Positions 1-11,463 of a stretch of DNA of 64,000 nt are shown piece by piece (the first letter of the stretch is position 1; each line of letters opens with the position of its first letter). Source of the stretch: Sipunculus nudus (Eukaryota; Annelida; Sipuncula; Golfingiida; Sipunculidae); contig CM049312.1 in assembly GCA_026874595.1 (NCBI GenBank), forward strand, positions 75,629,429-75,693,428. Reading direction: 5' to 3'. Made by a program: the position numbers and the translations under genes. The notes under the pieces are model-generated. The model did not search any database. It had not been told where the DNA came from and saw nothing but the letters and a program-made list of their open reading frames with translations.

Positions 1-2201
1 GAGCGTTTTAGGGGCTCATTGTAATAATGAGGTTAAAAGGGCGGAGCATTTGGGTTCTGGTGGATAGGTCAATTGGAAAAACATCTTTTTGAAAACTGGT
101 TTGTCTGATTTATGGCCAGACAAACTGGTGAAATGTGTTAGGATTATTTTTGTTATAACACATGAATTGAAATAAAACAAACAGCGGGTGTGTGGTGGGA
201 TTGGTGTTTTCTGGAAGGGGATGTTATACAAGTGCCCGATCAGCGTACCAGTTCCAGTATAGCCTGACAATGTCTAGAGTCCACGGGTAGGTCTGCGTGC
301 ATCAGTTGCGATATGATGTGTGTAAGAGTAGATATTCGATTGGATTTTGTCTACAGACTAATCTGGTGATTATACCTGTTGTGAATGCTTCTAGGGACAG
401 ACATGAGGACTATATTTAAATACGTAACCAAGAAGGTACTGGATATAGCTGTATGGAAGAATTTCTGTCACCTAGAGCCAGCTGATTCAATGAGACATCA
501 GCTGTGAAAGACATTTATTCTAAGTCAAGATAGAACCATCTGTGTGCTAATTAGTGAGTTCTACGTGAACCGAATTTTACCAGTACACCAATGAGAGACT
601 ATTGGTGGTCAGAGCTCCATATATCTGTGGACTGATAGTACTGTGAACATGGTGCATACAAGTGGTGAGCCGGGCAGCGCAATATTCCGATGTCACATGT
701 CATGTGATCAGGAGAAGTGTAAACAAAGGGACTGCTCTGTGTAACGTTTCTAACGGACTTGGTGCTTATTTCTGAGTTGATTATCGGGCGTTAGTAATCA
801 TCAGTGCTTGTACATATTGAGCCCCTCTCCAGAGAATGTGTCTTCTTTCTATAATATATTGATTAGTTTTGTTATTATGTCTTATTCATTTTTTGGAGTG
901 TATATATCTGAGGGTTTCAGCCAGTTGGTTTGACTTTTAAAAGAACCTGGTTGTTCACATCTCTAGTGGTTTGACAGATGAGAGTTATTCACATGGTACA
1001 TCTTCAGACTAAAAATATAAATTGATAAAAAATATGCCTTTTATAGAATCTTTAAATGTGGTTTAATCCTTCCTAGATTTAGAGAACTGTATTTGTTTAT
1101 TTTTTATTATACACCGGTCTATGATGGGACATATGGGTATAACCATGGATTGTCCGTCTGTCCTTCCGTCTTTAATGATAACTTCCCAGGGCTTTGATGG
1201 ATTTTCATGAAACTGACCATAACTACTAACCAATAAAAATTTTTATCTCTCCCGAGTTTGATTATGGGCAGAATCCACACATATTTAATAAGGTCAGAGA
1301 TCACTAGGTTACTTTGTGGTTGTGCTGCAATTACATACCAGGAACAAGATTGACTTGATAAAACTCAACATATATATTAATCACCATTTGCGGTCCTCTT
1401 ATTAAAATATGTAAATATTGTCTGTCTGTCACCAGGGTTCAGTTTTTTTACTGTCACCAGCACTGTACAGAGATATGCTCGCAAAATGATCAGGCTTTTT
1501 AACAATCCCTCCCTAAAAAAATGTATTTTAATACCAAATGTCAATACTTTGGCAGTTGAGGTAATGTCCCATCTGGATTGGTACCTGCATTAATTTTAGA
1601 CAAGGAGCTCTATGTAGGTTCTGCCATCTAGTAGCAGATTATTTCACTAAATTACACTCGGTGAGTGACTAAATATTTCCGTCTGGATATGGAATTATGT
1701 TTTATAAAGTTAGATCTTACCTAAAATAAAATACAACAACACAGTATTTAAAGTTTTATGTCCACCAAAATGGTCTAAAACACTGTCCAAATTTTGACTG
1801 ATCAATTTACTGTGTAAAAGGTTGGTCCACTGCCAGTCCCAAGGAAGCAACTTAAGGATGAGACAGAGGGTTGCTGGCTACTAGCTTTTCTGTTGCTTGA
1901 CTACCTCAGTCTCCTTCACACGTCTGTACCCCAACTGCCCTTCCCTGAGCTCCCTACCCTGCTTATCGGATCCCCTGCTGGAAGAGCCCATTGTCTGTAT
2001 AGGGGTGTATGCTTATGGGCAGATGAGATATCTTAAATTGTTACATATTTTATTGGAAAATCTGAAGTCTAAAGGCTGGACAGGTTATTTTATCTATGAA
2101 TGATTAAGTCTTTTGATGAATGAGGCAGGAGGTATGAATATACAGTCTTTTCTAATTTTTCAAAATATTTCAATAATGTTACTGTCTTACTGTTGTTTCA
2201 G
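1..2201. other. Non-coding stretch upstream of the first recognised CUSTOS exon
   Basis: No exon or known element is recognised with confidence. Around 1100-1210 the sequence contains GTCTATGATGGGACATATG followed by CCGTC-rich DNA. This resembles the end of a dispersed repeat whose relative appears in opposite orientation near 42170-42225. By gene order this should be CUSTOS intron or 5' flank. The exon expected just before 2202, coding for a region like the vertebrate AKKLGALLDSFI segment, was looked for and not found. Confidence 0.4.
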
Positions 2202-2257
2202 CACCATTGAAATTGATACCAGTCAGAAAACAAGTGCTTCATCACCTGAAACCACAG
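2202..2257 (+). CDS. CUSTOS: CUSTOS internal exon (56 nt)
   Basis: The acceptor is TTACTGTTGTTTCAG and the donor is CACAG|GTAATC. The exon opens with the last base of a split codon, then reads TIEIDTSQKTSASSPETT, and leaves one base (G) that joins CA of the next exon to make Ala. Vertebrate CUSTOS has a comparable acid/serine-rich linker (…SFITISEAAKEP…) just before the DDGFRLF motif. The exon was missed by long-ORF logic because it is only 56 nt. Confidence 0.75.
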
Positions 2258-5200
2258 GTAATCATGTTTTGAAATTATAATTTATAATGAAAAAAGCATC
2301 TGATATGGGGAGGCAGACCCTGCACAGGAGATGGTGTTCAAAGTTGGTGCCTTGGAATTTTAATTTCACCTGTGTTATTCCATAGACATATTTTGAAAAA
2401 TGTCCCTGGACATTGTGGTATTGCTGCCCCTGACTAAAACACAACAAACAACAACTGCGGCCTGCCATTAGAGCTAGGAATCGGAATCAAAATTTTTAAT
2501 TGATTAGTCAGAACTTGCAGCAACCTTTATCTTTTAATAATCAGCTATTTAACAGTACAGTTGGACAGTATGGGGACTGCAGACACTCCGGCTGCTACCA
2601 CTTTGGAAGTGAAGAATGAACTACAATTTATTTATTTTTTTTATTGTAAATTCTAGAATCTGTTTCTAGATCATCTTACAGCAAGACTAAGATACTGAGA
2701 GACCAACCTTGCATATAATTTTCATGTGGAAATGGGCCATAAACCGGCATAAATCTACGAAGTTTGGTGGACCAATTCTCGAAGATAAAAGATTTTCTGA
2801 ACATCAATTTGATTAATTAATAATCGGTGATAATCACAGAGCTCTACCTGCCATGCTGTATGTTTATTTACTGACACCTTTCAGTGTAATGGAGTGGAGT
2901 CATGTCCTCTGTGACATCACAATTCATACTCCCAAAGATGGCCATATTGTCACATTACATCCTAGTGTACACAAATATGCTATAAAACCTATAAAACACT
3001 CATTCTGGGATTATTCACACTTAGATTTAGGCAAAAAAAAATTAAAGGTATGGTTCTCAGGCACTGCCCGAATCAATTTTTAACCCCCACATCAAACTTT
3101 TTATTTTGATTTTCAACAAAAACTTTCCAATTTTGAGCTGCTGCCGCTCCCATATTTCTTTCAAGAAGATAAAACCATACAATTTCCTTAGTTTTGAAGT
3201 GCTTTCACTTATTTAGCAAAATGAAACTGTTATTTTCATGCTTTCCCCTAATCATTTGACATTTTTTATCGAAACATACCAAAAAATTTAAAATAAAAAA
3301 AGCGCCCGCCCGCATTGATTTCTGAAAAAAGGTGCCTGAGAACCATACCTTTTTTTTTATTTTGGCCTTAAACCAAATTTTTTTCACATATAGAGATTTT
3401 CACAATACCTACCTATATGATAAATTTCAATAAGATTCTTTATACTGTGCTTTAGATACCTTATGTACACACACACACACACACACAGAATAAAAAATAA
3501 TAACCTTTGGTTTGTGCAGGGTTAATTATTCAATTAAAGTGTAATTGAAGTCACACATCATGCTCCCTCAGCATCAAATAGTTGGGTCATCTGGAGCACT
3601 TCCATGACATTAGAAAGTGAAAATATGTCTCTTAGTGGATTGTCTTCCATGAAGGTTAATTTACAAAATAAGTGAGGGTGTCTCTTGCAAAAGTGTTGAT
3701 GAAACCTGTGAAAGCCTAAGATGCAAAATGGCCTTTAGCTCTGTCCACCATTTAAAATTTTTTTTTAGGTTTGGCCTCAAATTCTGTTCAGTATAAGGAT
3801 TCTATGGTTTTTGGGGTGGAGGTTTTCATATTTGATGTCAAAATTTGGGTCAATATTACATAACCGTTTTGAAGTTATGGGCCCAAACATAATGCACTGT
3901 GTCTAAACATCAAGAAACATATTTACCCACTTACATGGTAACAGTTGAAACTATAGAGAGTCTTTTTTAAGCATATAACTGTATTTAATTTAGATTTAAT
4001 TGTGTACCAGATATTAGATCAGAATTTTGTAAATGTTTTAAGTTATTAGCATTAATGTAAAATCAGTACCTTAAATTTTGCCCAACTTTCACAGTGGCAC
4101 ATTTTTTTCCTGTGAGCACTGTAAATCTAACTGTCATTGAATCTTTTATAATCTGAAATATTAGGATGTAACATAAATGCTTATTGGCATTTTAATATAT
4201 AATAAGATGTAAGAACTTTGTAGCATTTCATAGCTCTTAAAGTTGACTAGACTTCGCTATGAATAACTCTGATACATTAAATTATTCAGGAATATTGGCA
4301 AACTTTCATGGGATATAATATTTAGCTTACACGGCCATATATTTAACTATTGAGAACTTTTAATTACATTTACACATTTATTTTGTTTTTTTAAATGTAT
4401 CTTTTCATATCACACATAGGCCCATTACTGTTTTTTCCTTATTGAATCATAAAATGGTTTCAGGCCACAAATTTCATATATAACAGTGCATATGCAATGT
4501 ATACCAAATTGGCTTGTTTCAACATGCTTATCAAATTTAGTTTTCGCTCATTAGAAAATGGAAAATTTTATTTTTTGGGGGGCATTTTATTTTTGTTAAT
4601 AAATTAAATGTGTATTATTATACTTCAGCTCATGTCTATTATTCTATAATTTACAAGGTTTCAAAACTTCCCAACTGATATATTTACATGCATAGTACTG
4701 TCACCTAGTTGAAATACTAAAACTTTTACAAATATGTGATCATGAGAGGCTCCTGCATCATTCATATAGTCCATAAAAGTGCACATGCAGTCAACACAAC
4801 CACTAGGATTTTATACAAATGAACATTCTTAGCATCAATTTCAGCTGAGCGCCGTGACCCACAGGTCCCTTAGTTTAATGTTATTCCCTTTTTTAGCCCT
4901 CAGCCCATAAAGGCTGATTAGCTATTGTCATCACCATGCCAACCCCCATCTGAGTGTTTATTTTTCCTTTGTGACCAAATATATAAAAAAAAGAATAAAA
5001 CATAGGTATTTCATATCTTCAGGGCAAATGTTTAGCAAAAAAATCTCAGTAAAACACCAAGAAAGGTCATTTGTGCCATCAAGTTTTGCTACAGACATCT
5101 TGTTTACAGGTAATGCCCTACAAAGTGTTTGTTTATCATTAACGAACCTGTGAGCTCATGCCATGGTGCGGTGCCTTCTAGACACATCGTCTAGACATCT

Positions 5201-8200
5201 AGACACATTGTCTAGACATCTAGACACATTGTCTAGACATCTAGACACATTGTCTAGACACAGAATGCCCAGATTAGAACTAGTGGAACTATATCATTCA
5301 ACTGTTTGAAAAAACTTGGTTTGCATTTTTAGCGAATCTGTGAGCTTATGCGATGGTGTGGCGTCGTCAGTCGTCCGTCATAGCTATCTCAAAAAGGGGC
5401 AAGAACTAGCATCACCAAATTTTTGGCAAAAAAATAGTCATCAAAACAATTCTATCAGATTTTGCTTATTTCTTGGCTAACTGAATTTTCTTAGATTTTA
5501 TAGGGGAAAAAGCTAAAAAACATTTTAAAATGTTCTTCTCCAAAACCTTGCTGCCAAATTGTCCATTCATCTGTCCCAATAATCCTCCCTGGCAAAAAGA
5601 ACATATCTGAAATATCCTGACTGATACATCCTAGTTTTAAAATGTCCTAGTCCAAAACGTGCAGGTTCGAAACGTCCATTTTGCTTAAATCATAATGACA
5701 AAGGTAGGTATGCAGGACATAAGAGGATCAATATTAAATTTTAAAAATAAACCTCCATTCATACTCTCAAACTTTGCACAGGTTCGCATTAGGCCTGTAG
5801 GCCATGTACAAAATTTTCAAATCTATTTCACTTTTGTTACAAGACTTCTAAAGGACAAAATGCTTCTTTCATTCAAGTATATGAATTGAACTAGAGCTAT
5901 TTGTACAGGTATACATCAGTGTGAAAACAGATATTTCAAACTTGTTGCTGTCACCACAAATACACACAGGTCTTTTGGCTGAGGGCTTTTGTCAGCTTCT
6001 GCTGATATTCTAGTATTTGTAGGGATCAATCTTTATATATTGAATAAATGCACACAAGATTTAATTGCATACACTAACATATGAGCACTTAGGTATCAAA
6101 CCTGTATGTTTTTGTTCTTCACAGCATCTACAGATGGAGTCAGACTCTTCAAGTCGTCCTCATCCTGTGTGTGCGCTGATCCCTCCTCCAGATCCACATC
6201 AGTGGTTCAGACAACACGGAGGAGACGACTCCCTTCAAGTAGTGGCAGGTAATCTCACGGTGCATTTTTAACCTAGCTGACTTGCTGAAATTTAGAAATA
6301 GCTCTTGTTTTTTGTCTGCCAGCCATCATTCTCTCTGTCTACATATTAACAGTTCAGTACTGTTACCGAGATCACACTCAGCTTTACCTGTCCTTTTCGT
6401 CCAGACCAACCCTCTGAATCATTTGCAAAACTCCACATGTGCATGTCTGAAGTACGTATCTGGATGTCACACAACATGCTAATGTTAAATGACAGTAAAA
6501 CTGAAGTCATTCTGTTTGCTCCCAAGGCAAAACTTCACCTTCTGAGGGAATTCAGTGTGCCAGTCGGGGACGAGATTTGTCAGTCCAAATGGTAGTACGC
6601 AGTCTCGGTGTGAAGCTGTCCAATGTGTTGTCCATGAGCAATCACATCGACTCAGTCTGTCAGATATCATTTATACATCTCAGATCAATCGGCAAAATTA
6701 GGCATTATCTTTCTTATGAGGCTAAAAAAAACACTTCTACATGGTCACATCGATTATGGTAATTACCTTCTCTGCAAAGCTCGGACTTCTTGCTTGTATA
6801 ACTCCAATGTGTACAGAATTCTGCAGTGCGAATCATAACCAAACACAGAAATTTGACCACAGAACTCCAGTTCTGATTTCGCTTCACTGGCTACCCATCA
6901 GGCAACGTATTGATTTCAGAGTACTTTTACTTGTTTTTAAAGCTTTGAAAAATGTGGCATCAGAATACATTTGTGACCTTTTACATCTCAGAACTGCACA
7001 CAGGACACCAAGGTCTTCTACCTCACAGTATTTAGTCACAGCAGTATGTAGGACTGACTTATGGTGATAAGTGTTTTAGTTGATATGCCTTGAACTCACT
7101 TTTAAGAAACAACTCAAAACATTTCTTTTTAAACAGGCTTTTAATCTGTAGTGTAGTGTTATTTTGAGGCCCTGTTTGTTTGAAAGATTTTATTGATACA
7201 AGATGGTACAAAATACACAGTGATCATGAAGTGAATTCAGAGTATCAAAGCCTGAAGGCAAGCCTGAAGGCTTAGGTTTGCCCGTTCCCATGACATACAG
7301 AATTATTAATGACAGCATTGATAAAAGTTCACTTAATGACAGTTGTTTACACATTGATGGTAATGTTTTAACCCTGTGTGTTGTCAACTTTTAAATGTTT
7401 TTATATCTTTTATATAAAGCGCTCTAGAGCTAATTATTTTTAGAATAAAGTGCGCTATAAAAATGTTGCATACCAAAATAATAACAATAAGAAGAAGAAA
7501 AACTTTTAAACTAATAAGTTTAACACCTGACCCTGTAAGTAATATTTAGCTAAGCTGGTTGGGTAGGACTTAGCGTAGTGGTTAAGATTCTTTGGAGCTG
7601 CAGGTCCCTGGTTCAAACCACGCATAGATGGCATATATGGTGTTATCTTGTTGGACCTAATAGATTTTCTCCAATAGACAGTGCAACCAACAGGCCGTGG
7701 ACCTATCTTTATATAAAAAAAATTTTTTTTAGCTCAGCTGACTTTCAGTCATGCTGGGCTATAGCGATGGGTCTTTGTCCGGCGTCCTTCCGTCTGTCCG
7801 TCCGGCCAGCCGGCCGTCCGTTTGCAGGGCACAAATCATAACCGTAGGGGCTAGGGCCATGAACCCTATGCAGTCTTAGAGGTTATAAAAAGATCTCCTT
7901 GCAAACCTGAAATTAGGTCACTGCGACCTATATTCTCGAAGTTATGGGGTGTGTTTGCACCCCCCAGAAATAACTCTTTGAGACAAAATTTTCATCCAAA
8001 ACCTTCCATCTTTCACATACAGCTCACCTACCAACAGGGGAAGAACCATAATTTTTTTGAGGTCAAAAGGTCAAAGGTCAAGGTCACAGAAGCCTCTTCT
8101 TTGAAAAGCCTGTGGATGCATTTTAAGCCAACCCTTTTATCCCAATTCTTTGATCTTTCACATATAGCTCACCTACTAAGTTGGAGAAGAATCCTATAGA

Positions 8201-11200
8201 TTTTGAGGTCACAAGGTCAAAGGTCAGGGTCACAGGATCCACTTCTTTGAAAAGGTTGTGGACACATTTCAAGCTAGACTTTTCATTCCAAACCTTCTTC
8301 TTTCACATACAGCTCACCTACCAACAGGGGAAGAACCATCATTTTTTTTAGGTCAAAAGGTCAAAGGTCAAGGTCACAGGAGCCTCTTCTTTGAAAAGCC
8401 TGTGGATGCATTTTAAGCCAACCCCTTTCATCCCAATTCTTTGATCTTTCACATATAGCTCACCTACTAAGTTGGAGAAGAATCCTATAGATTTTGAGGT
8501 CACAAGGTCAAAGGTCAGGGTCACAGGATCCACTTCTTTGAAAAGGTAGTGGACACATTTCAAGCTAGACTTTTCATTCCAAACCTTCCAGCACTGATAT
8601 CGCTTCTCTGCCAACAGGGGAAAAGACCTGTTGATTTTGAGGTCAAAGGTCAAGTTCACAGCACCCACTTCTTGCGTGGAGTCATTTTCAGGCAAACTTT
8701 TCAATCTCTACCTTCCATCTGTCATATATGGCTTACCTACCAATAAGGGAAGAAGCCTATTGATGTTGAGGTCAAAAAGTCAAAGGTCAAGGTCACAATA
8801 TTTAATTGTTCTAAATGCTTGTGAGCATATTTAAAGTGTAACTGTTCAACCCAAACCTTCAGTCTTTCACATATGCCACATCTATGCATCACTCAGTTTG
8901 ACTCAAACTTCATATTTATGGGTCTTTTTGCTTGAATAAATAACTAATTGATTTTGGGGTCAGCTGGTCAGCAGGTTAAAGTTTGCAGGTCAAAGTTATT
9001 CACCCATTGGTTGCCAAGTAATTACACCAGATTTAAGTGGTCAGTAGTTACCCATCATTTAGAAAGAATCCAGTTGATATATGGGCAAAAGGCCAAGGTC
9101 ATAGGTCAGGGATGTTCACAATTACTTATTTTATAGACCATCTCTATTTTTCTTGTATATATAACCATCCCACTCCAGCTGGTACATCTCCCTGTGTGGC
9201 TGTAATTGTGAGTGACACTGGTGACATATGACTCCCTTTTGTATCAGCCTATTAAGTAATAAGGCTCAGTGATAAGTACCTCGTTACTTCATAACAAAAA
9301 CACTGTTGTCAGAATGCTTCAGCCAGGCATTAAGACTATGAGAGTATAGTATTAAGGTTTAGCTACTGATATATAAGATGATGGGAACATTTTGCAGTTT
9401 ATTTTATGGAATCCTAGCAATAAACTTAGTTTCCTAGATATCTGAATATTTTAATATGTATCACCACATATAAAAGCAAGTGTTTGTTCTCATAATATGT
9501 GGATGTGTACCTTGATTTAGGATGGCTTTTTGTTTTATTTCAAGACTCTTAGTCATGCTTTCTGCATTTCTTTTCTTTCAGGTTTGGCAGTTTACCTACC
9601 CTGCTGACCCCATTGAAAAGCAGAGTGATAATATAAAATATTAGACTTACACTTTTTACAATTGCATATCTATAAATCTGATATGAGGGCCTGGACATGC
9701 CTTTTGAATTATTTTGGGCATTTATTACTGGATAATTTGCCCCAAGTTTGGTCTCTTATTGGAGAATGCGGGATATCAAATGTCATACTTGTCAGAAATC
9801 CATTATGTCTGCCAGTTAGCCACCTTAGAAATTCTTTCTTCAGGGAAGTTTCAGTAATTTTTCTTTAATGTTTGGTCCGATTTAGAGAATGTTTGTTGTC
9901 TGATTTCAGACTTGTCAGAAGTCCAATATGGCCACCAGGCAACCATCTTTTAATTCCTTTTGATCATATTATCTCAAGAACAGTTAAAGTGAATGCAGTT
10001 GGATGTATATTTATGTAATCTTGTAAAGGATTGGGTCAAATATTTCTGAATAAATATTACCATCATTTATAAAAGTGCAGTACAGTTGGCTTGTATTGAA
10101 TAAAAATTCATACAGAAGCACCTGTTTCTCAATAATTCTTGCATGTATTTCCTTGATTTTTGCTATATATTTTGATCTTATATTTGCCCTTTGTGGTGTT
10201 CCTTTTGAGACTGACAGGTTTCAAGCAAGCTGTTGGAATAGTTCCTGATAGCTTAACAATCATGCATTTTCCTCAGACCATCAATTCACTGTGTTTTAAC
10301 CAGACATAGGTGATATATATTTCTGTTGTCATAGAAAATTTTCAACAAATTGGCAAATTGGTTCTTTAAAATTTGACTGGAAGTTGTGAATCTCAGTCCA
10401 TGATGTCACAGGTCATGCTTGGCAGCTGAGCGTCATGACCCATGGGTCACTTGTTTAATTTCTCAGCTCAGTTGGCTATAAGTCATCCTATGAGAAAGTG
10501 GTTCATTGTGACTAATTTTTTTTTTAGAAAGGAAAAATCTCTATTTTCAATTAAAAAACCTTTTGTTATTTTCAGGACTGCCTAATATCAAAATCACTTA
10601 TGCTGTTTTGTTTCTCTTTGGCATAAATATTCTTCTGTATGTTTTCTATGTACATGCCAGAAAGTAGGTCAGTATTGCTTGATTTGTATTAGTCATGGAC
10701 GAGAAGATTAGGTACCTTATCAAAACGGGAAGAAATTAATTTGCTCATTTAAAGTTAATACCATAAATATAGAATCAGTTAATTATATTTTGCCATTGAC
10801 GTAGTTTTAACAGCATGAACATATAAGGATTTAATCTTTTATATTCTGAAATTTGAAAAATGAAGGCTCAAAAACAGAGCTAGTTACCCAAGTTATTTTA
10901 GAGGTTGTATTATATTCACTTGCATTGTCAAGCTCCAGGCAGCCCACTTCTGGTCATTGGAAGTCTTTTAGTACAGCTATGCCTATATACCTGATTAGTA
11001 ATGCATCACTGTACCCCTGCTTTAACATGCCTACAGATATTCTCAATTCACCCCCCCCCCCTCCAAACACACACACATGCTTACAGCAATACATACCAAG
11101 TGTAATACAGTAATTATTTGTTTGAGCTGTATTTCCTTATTTGTAAAGCTGTTTCCACTCCAACGTAAAGAGCTTTTCTTGAAAAAGTATTCAGGGAGTT

Positions 11201-11410
11201 ATCTAGAAGATGCCATGTGGCATTTTTAAAGAAGTCATTTTCTTTTAAATATTTGACATATAACTGATTCAGAATATAATTAGATCAATTAGTATATATA
11301 ATTTGATTATATAGGAGTCAAATTAGGGATGGTAATGTCCGTGCAGTTTATTGTTCTGAATCACTTTATATTTTCATATATTTATCATTTCGCAAATTTA
11401 TAATATATGT

Positions 11411-11463
<53 letters not shown>

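Larger units (their letters stand above)
2258..6124 (+). other. CUSTOS intron with dispersed repeats
   Basis: Intron between two CUSTOS exons. Recognisable contents are a short inverted-repeat element near 3040-3360, a CA dinucleotide run at about 3468-3487, a TCTAGA minisatellite at 5172-5262, a GCGAACCTGTGAGC-family copy at about 5330-5640, and a terminal fragment of the AGGCCTGTAGGCCT family at about 5640-5815. A CAGCTGAGCGCCGTGACCC repeat end lies at about 4842-4876. A block near 4040-4140 is an opposite-orientation relative of the repeats at 20.3 and 21.0 kb. Confidence 0.7.

Noticed and set aside
420-500. Candidate upstream CUSTOS exon (TKKVLDIAVWKNF)
   Set aside because: Only a superficial likeness to the vertebrate AKKLGALLDSF segment, with no matching splice sites or phase.
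430-680. Possible retrotransposon fragment (an LWTDST-like translation near 620-640)
   Set aside because: A single six-residue resemblance without neighbouring motifs and with stops all around.
6065-6271. 68-codon plus-strand frame over the second CUSTOS exon
   Set aside because: Different phase from the exon that joins correctly to its neighbours and matches CUSTOS.
7559-7640. Functional tRNA gene
   Set aside because: A and B boxes are present but the acceptor and anticodon arms do not form a cloverleaf, and the head continues into a SINE body.
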